Source: Propionibacteriaceae bacterium
GTDB taxonomy: Bacteria; Actinomycetota; Actinomycetes; Propionibacteriales; Propionibacteriaceae
Length of the DNA stretch: 64,000 nucleotides
NCBI GenBank assembly: GCA_030538315.1
Contig: JAUNUF010000003.1
Span: 17,500 to 81,499 of the forward strand
Reading direction: 5' to 3'
Shown: in pieces, positions 17,501 to 26,481 of the stretch
Layout of the letters: each line of letters starts with the position of its first letter
Numbering within the stretch: position 1 is the first letter of the stretch
Translations under genes and position numbers: made by a program
Notes under the pieces: generated by a model
Seen by the model: the letters and a program-made list of their open reading frames with translations, nothing else
Databases searched by the model: none
Told to the model about the DNA's origin: nothing

Positions 17501-17632
17501 TTCTTCGACGACATCCTGGTCAACGCGGAGGACGCCGACGTGCGGGCCGCCCGCCAGGGCCTGCTGGCCTCCGTGCTGGCGCTGTCACCCGAGGGCATCG
17601 ACTGGAAGGCGCTCGACACCGCGCTCGGATAG
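14561..17632 (+). CDS. glyQS: Glycyl-tRNA synthetase, fused alpha and beta subunits
   Basis: Protein of 1023 aa that charges tRNA-Gly. Residues 1 to about 295 are the alpha subunit, with SDYWTSKGCLTWQPF, NRLQMHTQFQVILKP, WGLGWEVWLDGME and VELTYGVERI. After a short linker (about 310-325) the beta subunit begins at TLAFEIGVEELPPH and continues through KNMRW, the VMRKHQRYLPVY block, the HD-like middle, and the C-terminal DALR-type anticodon domain (DDILVNAED). In many bacteria the two are separate genes (glyQ, glyS), and many actinobacteria have the unrelated single-chain type, so the fusion is notable. Start GTG at 14561; ATG at 14570 is an alternative. It stands alone and is followed by repeat copy B. 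Confidence 0.96.
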   Translation: MLTMQDALRRLSDYWTSKGCLTWQPFNTEVGAGTMNPATVLRVLGPEPWDVAYVEPSVRPDDSRYGENPNRLQMHTQFQVILKPEPGNPQELYLGSLEALGIDLSAHDVRFVEDNWQQPAIGAWGLGWEVWLDGMEITQFTYFQQVGGQNLDPIPVELTYGVERILMAQQGVTHFKDIVYSIASDGRPVTYGEAFGQQEYEMSRYYLDDADVEANRRLYETYVSEATRMVEQRLPVPAHSYILKSSHAFNVMDARGAISTTERAKAFATMRRLMRDTAALWIERREELGFPLMREAADASFDQAGSSVAGLAQEPLGDEPQTLAFEIGVEELPPHVVPQTIDAVRTALTEKLAASRLTHGDITVDGTPRRIVAIVDGVAAREPDAEQLRKGPKWSAAFDADGNPTKALEGFMRGQGVTADQVSKAEIGGAEHAAVSVKVEGRDVLTVAGEAIASIVSGLRAEKNMRWNDANLSFSRAIRWLVALWGETVVPVSVSGLTAGRTTYLQRAVKGEEGGKRSDGALVGFVDVAAADDLLPTLRQGAIILATESRRASVVRQAEQLASEAGGSINVDGEVAVIDEITNLVEDPRGVLGSFDERYLDLPEQILTAVMRKHQRYLPVYKDGKLAAHFVTMANGLCDADVVRTGNESVIRARYEDALFFWNADLAAENVDGFVPGLDALTFEDRLGSVGMRARRIADVAGKLADRIGIDGADRETLTRAGQLAKFDLATQMVVEMSSLAGFIAREYAVRKGETQAVADALYEMEQPHTSADTVPQSVPGALLALGDRFDLLAAMFALGAKPTGSSDPFGLRRAALGVVRILRESAGTPLEGLTVRAGLEDAVARLAEQGVDVAEDAVESALEFTIGRFAQFLRDEGRSADLVSAILPAANAPGRAARLLAELDEAQAGDQLRNLVATNVRISRILPDGVAAGYDASRLSEGAEVALKDAVEAVAADTPEQPMGEVLTRTAPVVAAAAKFFDDILVNAEDADVRAARQGLLASVLALSPEGIDWKALDTALG

Positions 17633-17634
17633 TC

Positions 17635-17690
17635 GTTCCCTGAGCCGCGGCGCGTGCGACGCAGGAGCACCGCGTCGCGGTCGAAGGGCC
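17635..17690 (+). repeat. Dispersed GGTCCCTGAGC palindromic repeat, copy B (intergenic)
   Basis: About 56 bp starting GTTCCCTGAGC and ending TCGAAGGGCC, placed just after the glyQS stop (17632) and before the patatin gene (17707). Its interior forms a near-perfect stem: CCGCGGCGCG (17645-17654) with CGCGTCGCGG (17671-17680), one mismatch. The core GTGCGACGC...GAGCACC is shared with the other copies. It could double as a transcription terminator, but no T-run follows. Confidence 0.8.
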
Positions 17691-17706
17691 CAGTACCCTT
17701 GAGCCC

Positions 17707-19176
17707 ATGGCAGGCAAGGGTTGGTTCGGGCTTCCGTTCTTCGCGCAGGATCCGCAGCCGGAGATGGTGAGCTGCACCCTCTCTGGCGGCGGCTCCAGGG
17801 CCAGCTTCCAGTTGGGTGCGTTGGATTACCTCTACCGCCACGACGAGCGGTTCACGCCCACCATCTTCGTGGGTGCCTCCGCTGGCGCCATCATCGCCAG
17901 CGCGCTGGCGCAGGGCAGCACCGCTGAGGAGCAGCATGCCTTCCTGACCCGCCTGCGCGGCATCTGGGACGCCATGACGGTGCCGGAGGACATGTTCACG
18001 CCGCGCCCGTGGTTCGCGACCCTCGAGCGCCAAGGCCCCACCCTCCTGGAACTGATGAAGCCGCTGAAGCCGGAGCCGCCGAAGCCCCGCCAGCCGCTGC
18101 TGCAACTGCCATCGCTGCCGTTCCGCCGCCTCGTGTCGCAGGCCCCGGAGAGCCCGCCGTCGCCCCCAGAACCTGATCCGCTGGAGCTCGCTCTGGCTCC
18201 TGACGAGGACATCCGCTCGGATTGGTCGCTCGCATCGCTGGGCGCCGTGGCCGGCGCGCTGGGCCGAGTGAAGCTGGGCGAGCTCAACGCCGTCGCGATG
18301 GGGGTGGAGCGCACGCGCTCGATGTACCGCCCTGGGCCGGTGCTGGCTCAGTTGTTGGAGGACGACATGTTCTCCCCGCAGCGCGTCTCCGAATCCGGCA
18401 TGACGCTGCGCATCGCCATGGTCAGCCTCGAATCCGGCGAGCTGCGCTACATGACGCAGCACGGCGAGCTCGTGGGCCGCCGGAACGAGCCGCTGCCCGG
18501 CCCGCGCCACGATCTCGCCGTCGGCGTTCTCGCCTCCTGCTCCATCCCGGCCGTCTTCCGCCCCGTGCCGATCGGCGAGGAGACCTATGTCGACGGCGGG
18601 GCCAGGGAGAACCTGCCCGCGGAGCTCGCGATCGGGCATCTGGGCGCGGCCCGCAACTACGTCGTCAGCTCCCAGAGCCAGGGCGTGCAGCGGCGCGGCT
18701 CCATGGCTGACGCGGATCTGTTCGCTGTCGTGATGCGGTCAACGGAGATCTTGATCGACGAGGCCGGCCGCGACGAGCTCGCCTACGCGCACTCGGCCGA
18801 CGCCAAGGTGATCTGGCCGGAGTTGAGCGTGCACGACGCCATGACCGTGCACCCCGGGCTGATCGCGATCAACGAGGCCTACGGCTGGTTCCGCGCGGCA
18901 GAGGTGCACCTTGAGTTGGATGAGGACGCGGAGGCCCGCCATCGCCGCATCATCGAGCTGCGGATGCGCACGCTTCAGGCGGAGGACGAGTTCCTCGCGC
19001 TTGAGGCCCCCACGGCCCGCGACATCCGCCGCCTGCGCAGCGTGAAGGTGGAGTTGCGTGATCTGGTGCGCGCCTCGCAGGCCATCCCCCTGCCGCCCGG
19101 CGCCATGGAGTGGTGGCAGCAGTGGGAGAGGCACGTGGAACCGCCCGCGATCGACCCACCCTGGCTCAAGCTCTGA
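17707..19176 (+). CDS. Patatin-like phospholipase family protein
   Basis: Protein of 489 aa with the patatin fold. The oxyanion loop is SGGGSRASFQLG (about 26-37), the nucleophile elbow is GASAGA with the serine, and the catalytic Asp is in DGGARENLP; together they form the Ser-Asp dyad of patatin lipases. A Pro-rich insert (about 118-160) interrupts the middle and is probably disordered. No signal peptide is visible, so it is likely cytoplasmic or membrane-peripheral. A C-terminal alpha-helical region follows from about 395. It lies between repeat copy B and a convergent ribbon-helix-helix gene. Lipid substrate unknown. Confidence 0.9.
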   Translation: MAGKGWFGLPFFAQDPQPEMVSCTLSGGGSRASFQLGALDYLYRHDERFTPTIFVGASAGAIIASALAQGSTAEEQHAFLTRLRGIWDAMTVPEDMFTPRPWFATLERQGPTLLELMKPLKPEPPKPRQPLLQLPSLPFRRLVSQAPESPPSPPEPDPLELALAPDEDIRSDWSLASLGAVAGALGRVKLGELNAVAMGVERTRSMYRPGPVLAQLLEDDMFSPQRVSESGMTLRIAMVSLESGELRYMTQHGELVGRRNEPLPGPRHDLAVGVLASCSIPAVFRPVPIGEETYVDGGARENLPAELAIGHLGAARNYVVSSQSQGVQRRGSMADADLFAVVMRSTEILIDEAGRDELAYAHSADAKVIWPELSVHDAMTVHPGLIAINEAYGWFRAAEVHLELDEDAEARHRRIIELRMRTLQAEDEFLALEAPTARDIRRLRSVKVELRDLVRASQAIPLPPGAMEWWQQWERHVEPPAIDPPWLKL

Positions 19177-19206
19177 ACCGGGAGGCACGCGCCCTCCAAG
19201 CCCGCC

Positions 19207-19527
19207 TCAGACAGCCTCGAGATAGGCTTCCACGGCTGCACGCAGCACATCGGAACGTCGTCGCCCAGTCTTGGCGGCCAGATCATCGATACGATCGCTC
19301 AGACCCTCGGGAACCCGGAATGCCAGCCGAATGGACGGCTGCTTCTCTGGATCGAGGTGCGGCCGTCCGCCCCGCTGCTCAGCTTCCTTCGCCCACTCCT
19401 CGGCGATGGCGTTGGTGATGCGACTGCCGTCACCAGCACGGTAGTCGACGGCGTCCAGATCGACATCCCCACCATCCGTCACGGCGACAGGGCCCTCGCC
19501 GAGGTCAATGGTCAACTTTCGAGTCAT
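19207..19527 (-). CDS. Ribbon-helix-helix DNA-binding protein
   Basis: Protein of 106 aa. The C-terminal 45 residues look like a ribbon-helix-helix: a strand region SIRLAFRVP followed by a helix-turn-helix LSDRIDDLAAKTG and RRSDVLRAAVEAYLEAV. The first 60 residues are acidic and resemble a partner-binding or oligomerisation region. Start ATG follows a GAGGAGG ribosome-binding site at a good distance; longer readings in this frame run over the tRNA-Lys gene. RHH proteins are often antitoxins or autoregulators, but no toxin gene is adjacent: the neighbours are the convergent patatin gene and tRNA-Lys. Confidence 0.8.
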   Translation of the reverse strand: MTRKLTIDLGEGPVAVTDGGDVDLDAVDYRAGDGSRITNAIAEEWAKEAEQRGGRPHLDPEKQPSIRLAFRVPEGLSDRIDDLAAKTGRRRSDVLRAAVEAYLEAV

Positions 19528-19584
19528 GTTCTGTTCCTCCTCAGCGCAGTAGGCATGGCGTGGATTGGCTACGGCTGGAAGCGG

Positions 19585-19657
19585 TGCCCCCAACGGGGCT
19601 CGAACCCGTGACCCATGGATTAAAAGTCCACTGCTCTGCCAACTGAGCTATAGGGGC
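19585..19657 (-). tRNA. tRNA-Lys (anticodon TTT)
   Basis: Cloverleaf of 73 nt on the minus strand: acceptor GCCCCTA pairs with TGGGGGC, D-arm AGCTCAGTTGGCAGAGC, anticodon stem-loop TGGACTTTTAATCCA with anticodon TTT, T-arm CGGGTTCGAGCCCCG, discriminator A. CCA is not encoded (ACCG follows). No neighbouring tRNA is in the same orientation. Confidence 0.97.
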
Positions 19658-19699
19658 CTAGACAGGATAGCGCGCCGCGGGCGTGGCACGCTTGTTCCC

Positions 19700-20332
19700 A
19701 TGCCCTCCTGGCTCTGGTTCGTCATCGTGGTCGCGGTCGGCCTGCTGCTTCTCGCCGGCGCGATGCTGCTCGACCGGCGCGAGGCCCGCCTGCGCACCGG
19801 AACGGGCGAGCCAGCCCCGCGCCGCGACCACGCCGTCGTAGATTCCCACGTCCCCCACTACGTCACGCAAGACGAGGTGGACGCAATGCCCAGCCCGTCG
19901 TCCCTCTACGCCCGCGACCTCCCGAAGGCCGGGGAGGGCTTCGGATTCGGCCACGCGCACCGGGACTTCGCGACCAACCCAGACGGCGCCTCGTGGGAGC
20001 ACCCGCGCCTGCTGATCGTCGACGGCGAGGTCACCGCGATGCGCGAACTCCTGGCGCCGCTCCAACACGCCACCCCCGAGACGCCCCTCGTCATCGTGGC
20101 GGCCGAGCTGCACCCAGAGGTCATCGCCACTCTCGCCGCGAACCGCCGGGCGCTGAACCTCCCCGTCGTGGCCGCGGCGGCCTCCTCCCAGGATCGACGG
20201 CGGCTCGCCGAGCTGACCGGGGCCACCACCCTGACCCCCGCCGATCTCCAGGCCGGCTACGTGCCGGCCCAGGTGCTGGGCATGGCTCACCACTGGTCCA
20301 GCACCTCCGCCAAGAGTTGGGTTCAACCCTGA
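19700..20332 (+). CDS. Membrane-anchored protein resembling a GroEL apical domain
   Basis: Protein of 210 aa. Residues 5-24 form one transmembrane helix (LWFVIVVAVGLLLLAGAMLL), followed by an Arg-rich stop-transfer segment, so the rest should be cytoplasmic. Residues about 79-196 align by eye with residues 189-318 of the GroEL in this same window: EGFGF to EGMQF, HPRLLIVDGEV to [16 protein letters not shown] to MNELL, PLVIVA to TLFIVA, ATLAAN to STLVVN, DRRRLAELTG to DRRKAML...LTG, and QVLG to EVLG. The equatorial ATP-binding domain is entirely absent, so it cannot be a working chaperonin. The role is unknown; holding or presenting unfolded peptide at the membrane is speculation. Homology is my reading and not a computed alignment. 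Confidence 0.7.
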   Translation: MPSWLWFVIVVAVGLLLLAGAMLLDRREARLRTGTGEPAPRRDHAVVDSHVPHYVTQDEVDAMPSPSSLYARDLPKAGEGFGFGHAHRDFATNPDGASWEHPRLLIVDGEVTAMRELLAPLQHATPETPLVIVAAELHPEVIATLAANRRALNLPVVAAAASSQDRRRLAELTGATTLTPADLQAGYVPAQVLGMAHHWSSTSAKSWVQP

Positions 20333-20574
20333 GCGGCCCCTGAACCTCAACCTCCAACCATCAACCTCAAGCTGGACTTGAGTTCAAGCTTCACTGAGAA
20401 TATTTCACAACCTCCAGCGCAGGATACACACCTGCATCCGCACCCTGGCCAGGCGCATCACCCCTCGTCACAGACATTTGAGGGACTCGACAGGCATGGA
20501 ATTACACGCGTGTTGTTTTTCAGGAAACCACGGCGTGTCACCTTGCTCCTGACTAAGAAACTCTCAACCAATCG

Positions 20575-20604
20575 TTGTTGGACCCCCCGGTTCTTACCTA
20601 ATGT
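20575..20604 (+). promoter_or_regulatory. Candidate promoter of the SH3/peptidase gene
   Basis: TTGTTG (20575-20580) and TAATGT (20599-20604) are 18 bp apart, near the sigma-70-type consensus. A start about 7 bp further on would put the hairpin at the very 5' end of the leader. Position and sequence only. Confidence 0.45.
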
Positions 20605-20617
20605 CCATCGCAGCGGA

Positions 20618-20662
20618 GGACGTGCCGGGGCTGTCGCATCAGCCCGGGGAAGCGGCACGTCC
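20618..20662 (+). ncRNA. Structured 5' UTR hairpin, possible cis-regulatory RNA
   Basis: A perfect 9-bp stem, GGACGTGCC (20618-20626) with GGCACGTCC (20654-20662), encloses a second perfect 6-bp stem, GGGCTG (20628-20633) with CAGCCC (20640-20645), leaving an asymmetric purine-rich bulge GGGGAAGC (20646-20653). Such a bulged two-stem RNA is typical of cis-regulators. In actinobacteria c-di-AMP riboswitches often precede secreted cell-wall enzymes, but I cannot confirm the conserved blocks of that class here. Confidence 0.45.
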
Positions 20663-20692
20663 ACGCCTCACCAATGACGTACGAGGAGAGAC

Positions 20693-22084
20693 GTGAGAAA
20701 GACACTGAAGGGCCTGCGGGCAGCCGCGGCCGCGGTCGGCATCGCTGTTCTCGCGCAAGGTCTGGGCGGCATCGCCCTCGGCCCCGCAGCTGACGCAAAC
20801 AACGGCGAAGTCAGCGCCCGCACCCGCGTCCACGTCAGAGTCGAACCCACCACCGCCAGCAAGAGCCTCGCCGTCCTGGCAGTGGGCCAGAGCCTCCAGG
20901 CACACGGCTCGAAGGACGGCTGGACCGAGGTCACCTTCAACGGTCGCACCGCCTACGTCGCCAGCGCCTACCTCGTGGGCAGCGGCGTCCTCTCCGGAGC
21001 ACCCACCTCCACCGAGAGCAACGGCACCGTAGAGGGCTCAAAGGGCACTGTGTACACCACGGCCACCCTCAACCTCCGCACCGGGCCCTCCACCAGTGAC
21101 ACTGTGGGCACCCAGGTGCAGCGGGGCACCCGCCTCGAACTCACCGGCACGGTCAGCGCAGAGTGGGCCCAGCTCACCTACGAGGGCAACACCTACTGGG
21201 CCGCCGCCCGCTACCTGAGCGACACCGCTGCCGCCGCCTACTCGTCGCTGCCCATGGCCACCGGCAAGGCACGCGGCACCGTCGCCCTCATGGTGCGCAC
21301 GTCCGCCGACGCGGCCTACACGAACCTCGGCGACGCGCCAGCTGGCACCATCTTCGACACCACTGGCCAAACCGTCAACGGCATGGCCCAGGTCATCCAC
21401 GGCGGCGCCGTGCGGTGGGTCAACGCCCGGTACCTCGTCCCCATCGCGCTGACGGCAGCCCCCGCCGGCTCCGCTACTCCGAGCACCACCAAGCGGTTCG
21501 CCACCACTGTCCTCAACATCTGGGCGGCGAGCACCGGCACCAAGTACAACGGCGAAGTGCCCCGAGGCGGCGAGCTGCAGGTCACCGGCTTGGTTGAGAA
21601 CGGCCGCGCTCAGATCGTGATCAACGGCGAGGTGCGCTGGGTCACCGCCCGCTACGTGGCCAACACCCCGCCCGCCACCGCCACGAGTGGTGCGTCAGGG
21701 GGCAACAGCGCCGCCATCAACAAGGGCTACTCCTCCGGCCTGCATTTGACCAACGCCAACGTCCAGGCCATCGCGTGGGACGTGTGGGCCCGCTACCCGC
21801 AGATCAAGACGCAGTACGGCTGGCGAAAGGACGTCACGCCGGATCACCCGGCCGGCCGCGCCGTCGATGTGATGATCCCCGGGTACAAGAACAACCAGGA
21901 GTTGGGCTGGGAGATCGCGAACTATTACCGCAACAACGCCGCCCAGTACAACATCAACTACATCATCTTCGGGCAGAAGATCTGGTCCGTGCAGCGCAAC
22001 AGCGAGGGCTGGCGCTGGATGTCGAGCCGCGGCAACGACACCGCAAACCACTACGACCACGTCCACATCAACACCTACGGCTGA
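20693..22084 (+). CDS. Secreted SH3-repeat protein with peptidase-like C-terminal domain
   Basis: Protein of 463 aa with a Sec signal peptide (MRKTLKGLRAAAAAVGIAVL, then an Ala-rich cleavage region near residue 34). Four bacterial SH3-like repeats follow (about 40-95, 115-178, 193-250, 268-326), each ending in a W/Y-x-x-ARYL-like turn. After a Ser/Gly linker, a C-terminal domain (about 350-463) has the pattern DHPAGRAVDVMIPG and YDHVHINTYG, typical of the ARB_07466-like domain with D-Ala-D-Ala peptidase-type metal ligands (H, D, H). It is probably secreted and binds or trims peptidoglycan. Start GTG preceded by GAGGAG. The leader carries a hairpin, suggesting riboregulation. Exact enzymatic activity is inferred. 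Confidence 0.85.
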   Translation: MRKTLKGLRAAAAAVGIAVLAQGLGGIALGPAADANNGEVSARTRVHVRVEPTTASKSLAVLAVGQSLQAHGSKDGWTEVTFNGRTAYVASAYLVGSGVLSGAPTSTESNGTVEGSKGTVYTTATLNLRTGPSTSDTVGTQVQRGTRLELTGTVSAEWAQLTYEGNTYWAAARYLSDTAAAAYSSLPMATGKARGTVALMVRTSADAAYTNLGDAPAGTIFDTTGQTVNGMAQVIHGGAVRWVNARYLVPIALTAAPAGSATPSTTKRFATTVLNIWAASTGTKYNGEVPRGGELQVTGLVENGRAQIVINGEVRWVTARYVANTPPATATSGASGGNSAAINKGYSSGLHLTNANVQAIAWDVWARYPQIKTQYGWRKDVTPDHPAGRAVDVMIPGYKNNQELGWEIANYYRNNAAQYNINYIIFGQKIWSVQRNSEGWRWMSSRGNDTANHYDHVHINTYG

Positions 22085-22142
22085 CCCAACCCGGCCCGGG
22101 TTGGAACCAGACACCGGTTTCCGGCTACCATTGTGCGAGCCG

Positions 22143-22215
22143 GTCCCCATCGTCTAGCGGCCTAGGACCCCGCCCTTTCACGGCGGTAGCACGGGTTCGA
22201 ATCCCGTTGGGGATG
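22143..22215 (+). tRNA. tRNA-Glu (anticodon TTC)
   Basis: Cloverleaf of 73 nt: acceptor GTCCCCA with TGGGGAT (first pair G-U, common in tRNA-Glu), anticodon stem CCGCC/GGCGG around loop CTTTCAC giving anticodon TTC, T-arm ACGGGTTCGAATCCCGT, discriminator G. CCA not encoded. First of three plus-strand tRNAs. Confidence 0.97.
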
Positions 22216-22274
22216 CGAAGCCTCCACACCTCGGTGCGGAAGCAAAACGGTAACGACAACGGGTTTTACCCGAT

Positions 22275-22304
22275 GTGACAACCAAGCGGAAGTCACGCTA
22301 TAGT
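22275..22304 (+). promoter_or_regulatory. Candidate promoter for tRNA-Asp/tRNA-Phe
   Basis: GTGACA (22275-22280) and TATAGT (22299-22304), 18 bp apart, lie 52 bp ahead of tRNA-Asp. The two tRNAs share the terminator at 22546, so they are probably one transcript. Confidence 0.5.
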
Positions 22305-22356
22305 TACCGGGCTGGCCCAGCCAGCACGGTCGGGAAACCGGCCGGGTCAAGAAATT

Positions 22357-22430
22357 GGCCCCGTAGCGCAGTTGGTTAGCGCGCCGCCCTGTCACGGCGG
22401 AGGTCGCGGGTTCGAGTCCCGTCGGGGTCG
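22357..22430 (+). tRNA. tRNA-Asp (anticodon GTC)
   Basis: Cloverleaf of 74 nt: acceptor GGCCCCG with CGGGGTC, D-arm GCGCAGTTGGTTAGCGC, anticodon loop CTGTCAC between CCGCC and GGCGG (anticodon GTC), T-arm GCGGGTTCGAGTCCCGT, discriminator G. CCA not encoded. Confidence 0.97.
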
Positions 22431-22459
22431 CTGGTATGGCGGATACCGCCAGGCCAAAC

Positions 22460-22536
22460 GGCCAGGTAGCTCAGTTGGTACGAGCGTCCGCCTGAAAAGT
22501 GGAAGGTCGCCGGTTCGATCCCGGCCCTGGCCACCA
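22460..22536 (+). tRNA. tRNA-Phe (anticodon GAA)
   Basis: Acceptor GGCCAGG pairs with CCTGGCC; anticodon stem TCCGC/GTGGA with loop CTGAAAA gives anticodon GAA; T-arm GCCGGTTCGATCCCGGC; discriminator A followed by an encoded CCA (22534-22536), unlike the other three tRNAs here. A terminator follows at once. Confidence 0.97.
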
Positions 22537-22545
22537 CAAGCAACT

Positions 22546-22570
22546 CCCCCGGTTCGGCCGGGGGTTTTTT
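22546..22570 (+). terminator. Rho-independent terminator of the tRNA cluster
   Basis: CCCCCGG (22546-22552) pairs with CCGGGGG (22558-22564) over a TTCGG loop and is followed by six T (22565-22570). A textbook intrinsic terminator just after tRNA-Phe; it also ends near the convergent hydrolase gene stop at 22593. Confidence 0.92.
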
Positions 22571-22592
22571 CTTTGCCGACGACCAGATGCGT

Positions 22593-23549
22593 TCAGGAAG
22601 CCGGCGTGGCGTAGCACTGCAGGAAGCGCGCGTACTCCGCGAATACGACGGCGCGCACCTCCTCCCTGGACAGCACCAGGTCATGCATCCCGTCAGAAAT
22701 CCGCACGATTGCGACGGTGTTGCCCAGCTTGGGCGCGCGAGCAGCGATGAGGTTCACGTCCAGAACGGTGTCTGCCAGATGCTGCTCCTCCCCCCAGGTG
22801 CGGCTGAACAGGGACCGCTCTGAGATAGCCACGAGCACCGGGCAGTCGATGCGGAGCCCTTCGGCGATCCGCGCGTGGCCACTGGTGACGGCAGCCAGCC
22901 AACCCACCCGGGGCCGGAACGCCGGATCCCCCTTCAGGTTGAGGTTGTACTCCCACTCCCCCTCCTCGGAGGCGGAGATGGAGCGGCGGTAGTAGCCAGT
23001 GTCAGTGACAGGAATCACCTGCGTGGCCGCGATGGTGCGGGCGGCGCTCATGGCTGGCCTGAGCAGCGTGTTGCCGCTGGCTTCCAACCACGGCGCGTTC
23101 AACACCACCGCGGCGAAGGTGCCGGGCCGCGCGTCGGCGTAGAGGGATGCCGTGAGGCCTCCGGTGGAGTGCCCCATCAACACGATCTCCGTGTGACCCT
23201 CATCGCGGATCAGTTCGACGGCGGCGTCCAGCTCCACGAAGTAGTCGTCGAGGCTGGTGATGTAGCCAGCGAGCTGTCCCTTGCGCAGTGAGCGACCGTA
23301 GCGGCGGAGATCCAGGGCGTAGAAGTCGAAGCCCAGCGCGGCCATCTCGTCGGCCAGATGGGTTTGGAAGAAATAGTCGTTCCACCCATGCACGTACAGG
23401 ACGGCGCGGGCCTCCGCAGGCGCATTTCTGCGCACGACAGTGGCCACCAAGGAACCTTCAGGTTCCAAGGCGTAGGTGGGTTCCCCTTCCAGTGAGATCA
23501 GGAACTGCTCGTAACCGACGAGTTCGGTGTCTGGCACCCAAGTGGTCAC
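22593..23549 (-). CDS. Alpha/beta hydrolase, lysophospholipase-like
   Basis: Protein of 318 aa with the serine aminopeptidase S33/monoacylglycerol lipase type of alpha/beta hydrolase fold. Visible are the HG motif YVHGWNDY (oxyanion region), the nucleophile elbow GHSTGG, and the His in ISDGMHDLVLS near the C-terminus; the acidic residue probably lies in the region before VLDVNLI. No signal peptide. Start GTG at 23549, 12 bp after the DUF3073 stop, so the two may be co-transcribed. Substrate unknown: short acyl esters or lysolipid are typical of the family. Confidence 0.87.
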   Translation of the reverse strand: MTTWVPDTELVGYEQFLISLEGEPTYALEPEGSLVATVVRRNAPAEARAVLYVHGWNDYFFQTHLADEMAALGFDFYALDLRRYGRSLRKGQLAGYITSLDDYFVELDAAVELIRDEGHTEIVLMGHSTGGLTASLYADARPGTFAAVVLNAPWLEASGNTLLRPAMSAARTIAATQVIPVTDTGYYRRSISASEEGEWEYNLNLKGDPAFRPRVGWLAAVTSGHARIAEGLRIDCPVLVAISERSLFSRTWGEEQHLADTVLDVNLIAARAPKLGNTVAIVRISDGMHDLVLSREEVRAVVFAEYARFLQCYATPAS

Positions 23550-23561
23550 GAGAGGAGGCGA

Positions 23562-23801
23562 TCAGGAGGAGCGACGCTCGTAGTCGTCGTAGCTGTCCTC
23601 GCCGTCGTAATCCTCGTACTCCGCAGCAAGCTCGGCGTAAGGGTCATCGTCGTCGACGGTCTCGTCTTCGGTCTCTTGGTAATCGTCGACGAAATCTCCA
23701 CGTAGCTCACGCTCGAGCGACGAGAAATCCGTGTCGATCGAACGGTACTTGAGCTCGCGAGCGACCTTGGTCTGCTTCGCCCGTGCACGGCCGCGCCCCA
23801 T
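23562..23801 (-). CDS. DUF3073 family protein
   Basis: Protein of 79 aa beginning [19 protein letters not shown], the conserved basic N-terminus of DUF3073, a small actinobacterial protein family. The second half is very acidic (many Asp, Glu, Tyr), so the protein is strongly bipolar in charge and probably disordered. Function unknown; the basic part might bind nucleic acid (inference). It is 12 bp upstream of the hydrolase gene on the same strand and divergent from icd. Confidence 0.9.
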   Translation of the reverse strand: MGRGRARAKQTKVARELKYRSIDTDFSSLERELRGDFVDDYQETEDETVDDDDPYAELAAEYEDYDGEDSYDDYERRSS

Positions 23802-23957
23802 ATCGGGTCGACCCCCTTGCTTTGTTCATCGCGGTCTTGCCGCGGATCTTCACTAACTCGTGGGTACAGGCTACCCAATCGAACGGATTAGTCCAAAGAA
23901 GCCGCGCGCCTGCCCAACCGCCGTTCGCGGCCAACGAACAGCGGCACCGATGGCTAA

Positions 23958-26198
<2,241 letters not shown>

Positions 26199-26213
26199 CC
26201 CGATCACAGCAAG

Positions 26214-26241
26214 TGGGCCGCGGCATCGCCGCGGCCCATTT
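26214..26241 (+). terminator. Terminator after icd
   Basis: TGGGCCGCGG (26214-26223) and CCGCGGCCCA (26229-26238) form a perfect 10-bp stem over a 5-nt loop, followed by TTT (26239-26241). The short T-run makes it weaker than the tRNA terminator. Confidence 0.85.
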
Positions 26242-26481
26242 GCTTCACCGTATGAAAACGGCCGCATCGCCCGCATGTGGGGCTCTTCTGACTTGAGCGT
26301 GGACCGGGCGGCGGGCTGTCGGTGGGGTGAGTGGGGGCCGAGGCCTCAAGAATCGGACTTACCACGCTGGTGGGCGATCGGGCACCTGCGGTGAGAGAAC
26401 GCTTCGATTCGGGGCTTAGCACGGCCGCTCGGTTGCACGTGGAAGACGGGCACGATGTGGCAGTTTTCCAAAGGCGAAGAT
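26242..26481. other. Gene-free spacer between icd and trpB
   Basis: About 240 bp between the icd terminator and the trpB stop. I see no convincing gene, RNA or repeat. Base composition is similar to the flanks. A short open frame exists but has no family resemblance or ribosome-binding site. Confidence 0.6.

Larger units (their letters stand above)
20333..20692 (+). other. Long leader region before the secreted SH3/peptidase gene
   Basis: The 360-bp stretch has no credible gene. It is less G/C-rich at its middle (20370-20600) than its surroundings. A promoter candidate lies at 20575-20604, and the part downstream of it folds into the hairpin at 20618-20662. The long distance to the gene and the hairpin suggest regulation in the 5' UTR. 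Confidence 0.55.

Noticed and set aside
19207-19527. Toxin-antitoxin module
   Set aside because: The RHH gene looks antitoxin-like, but no toxin gene adjoins it on either side.
20618-20662. c-di-AMP (ydaO) riboswitch call
   Set aside because: The hairpin and gene context fit, but I could not match the conserved blocks of that class by eye, so it is reported as an unnamed structured leader.
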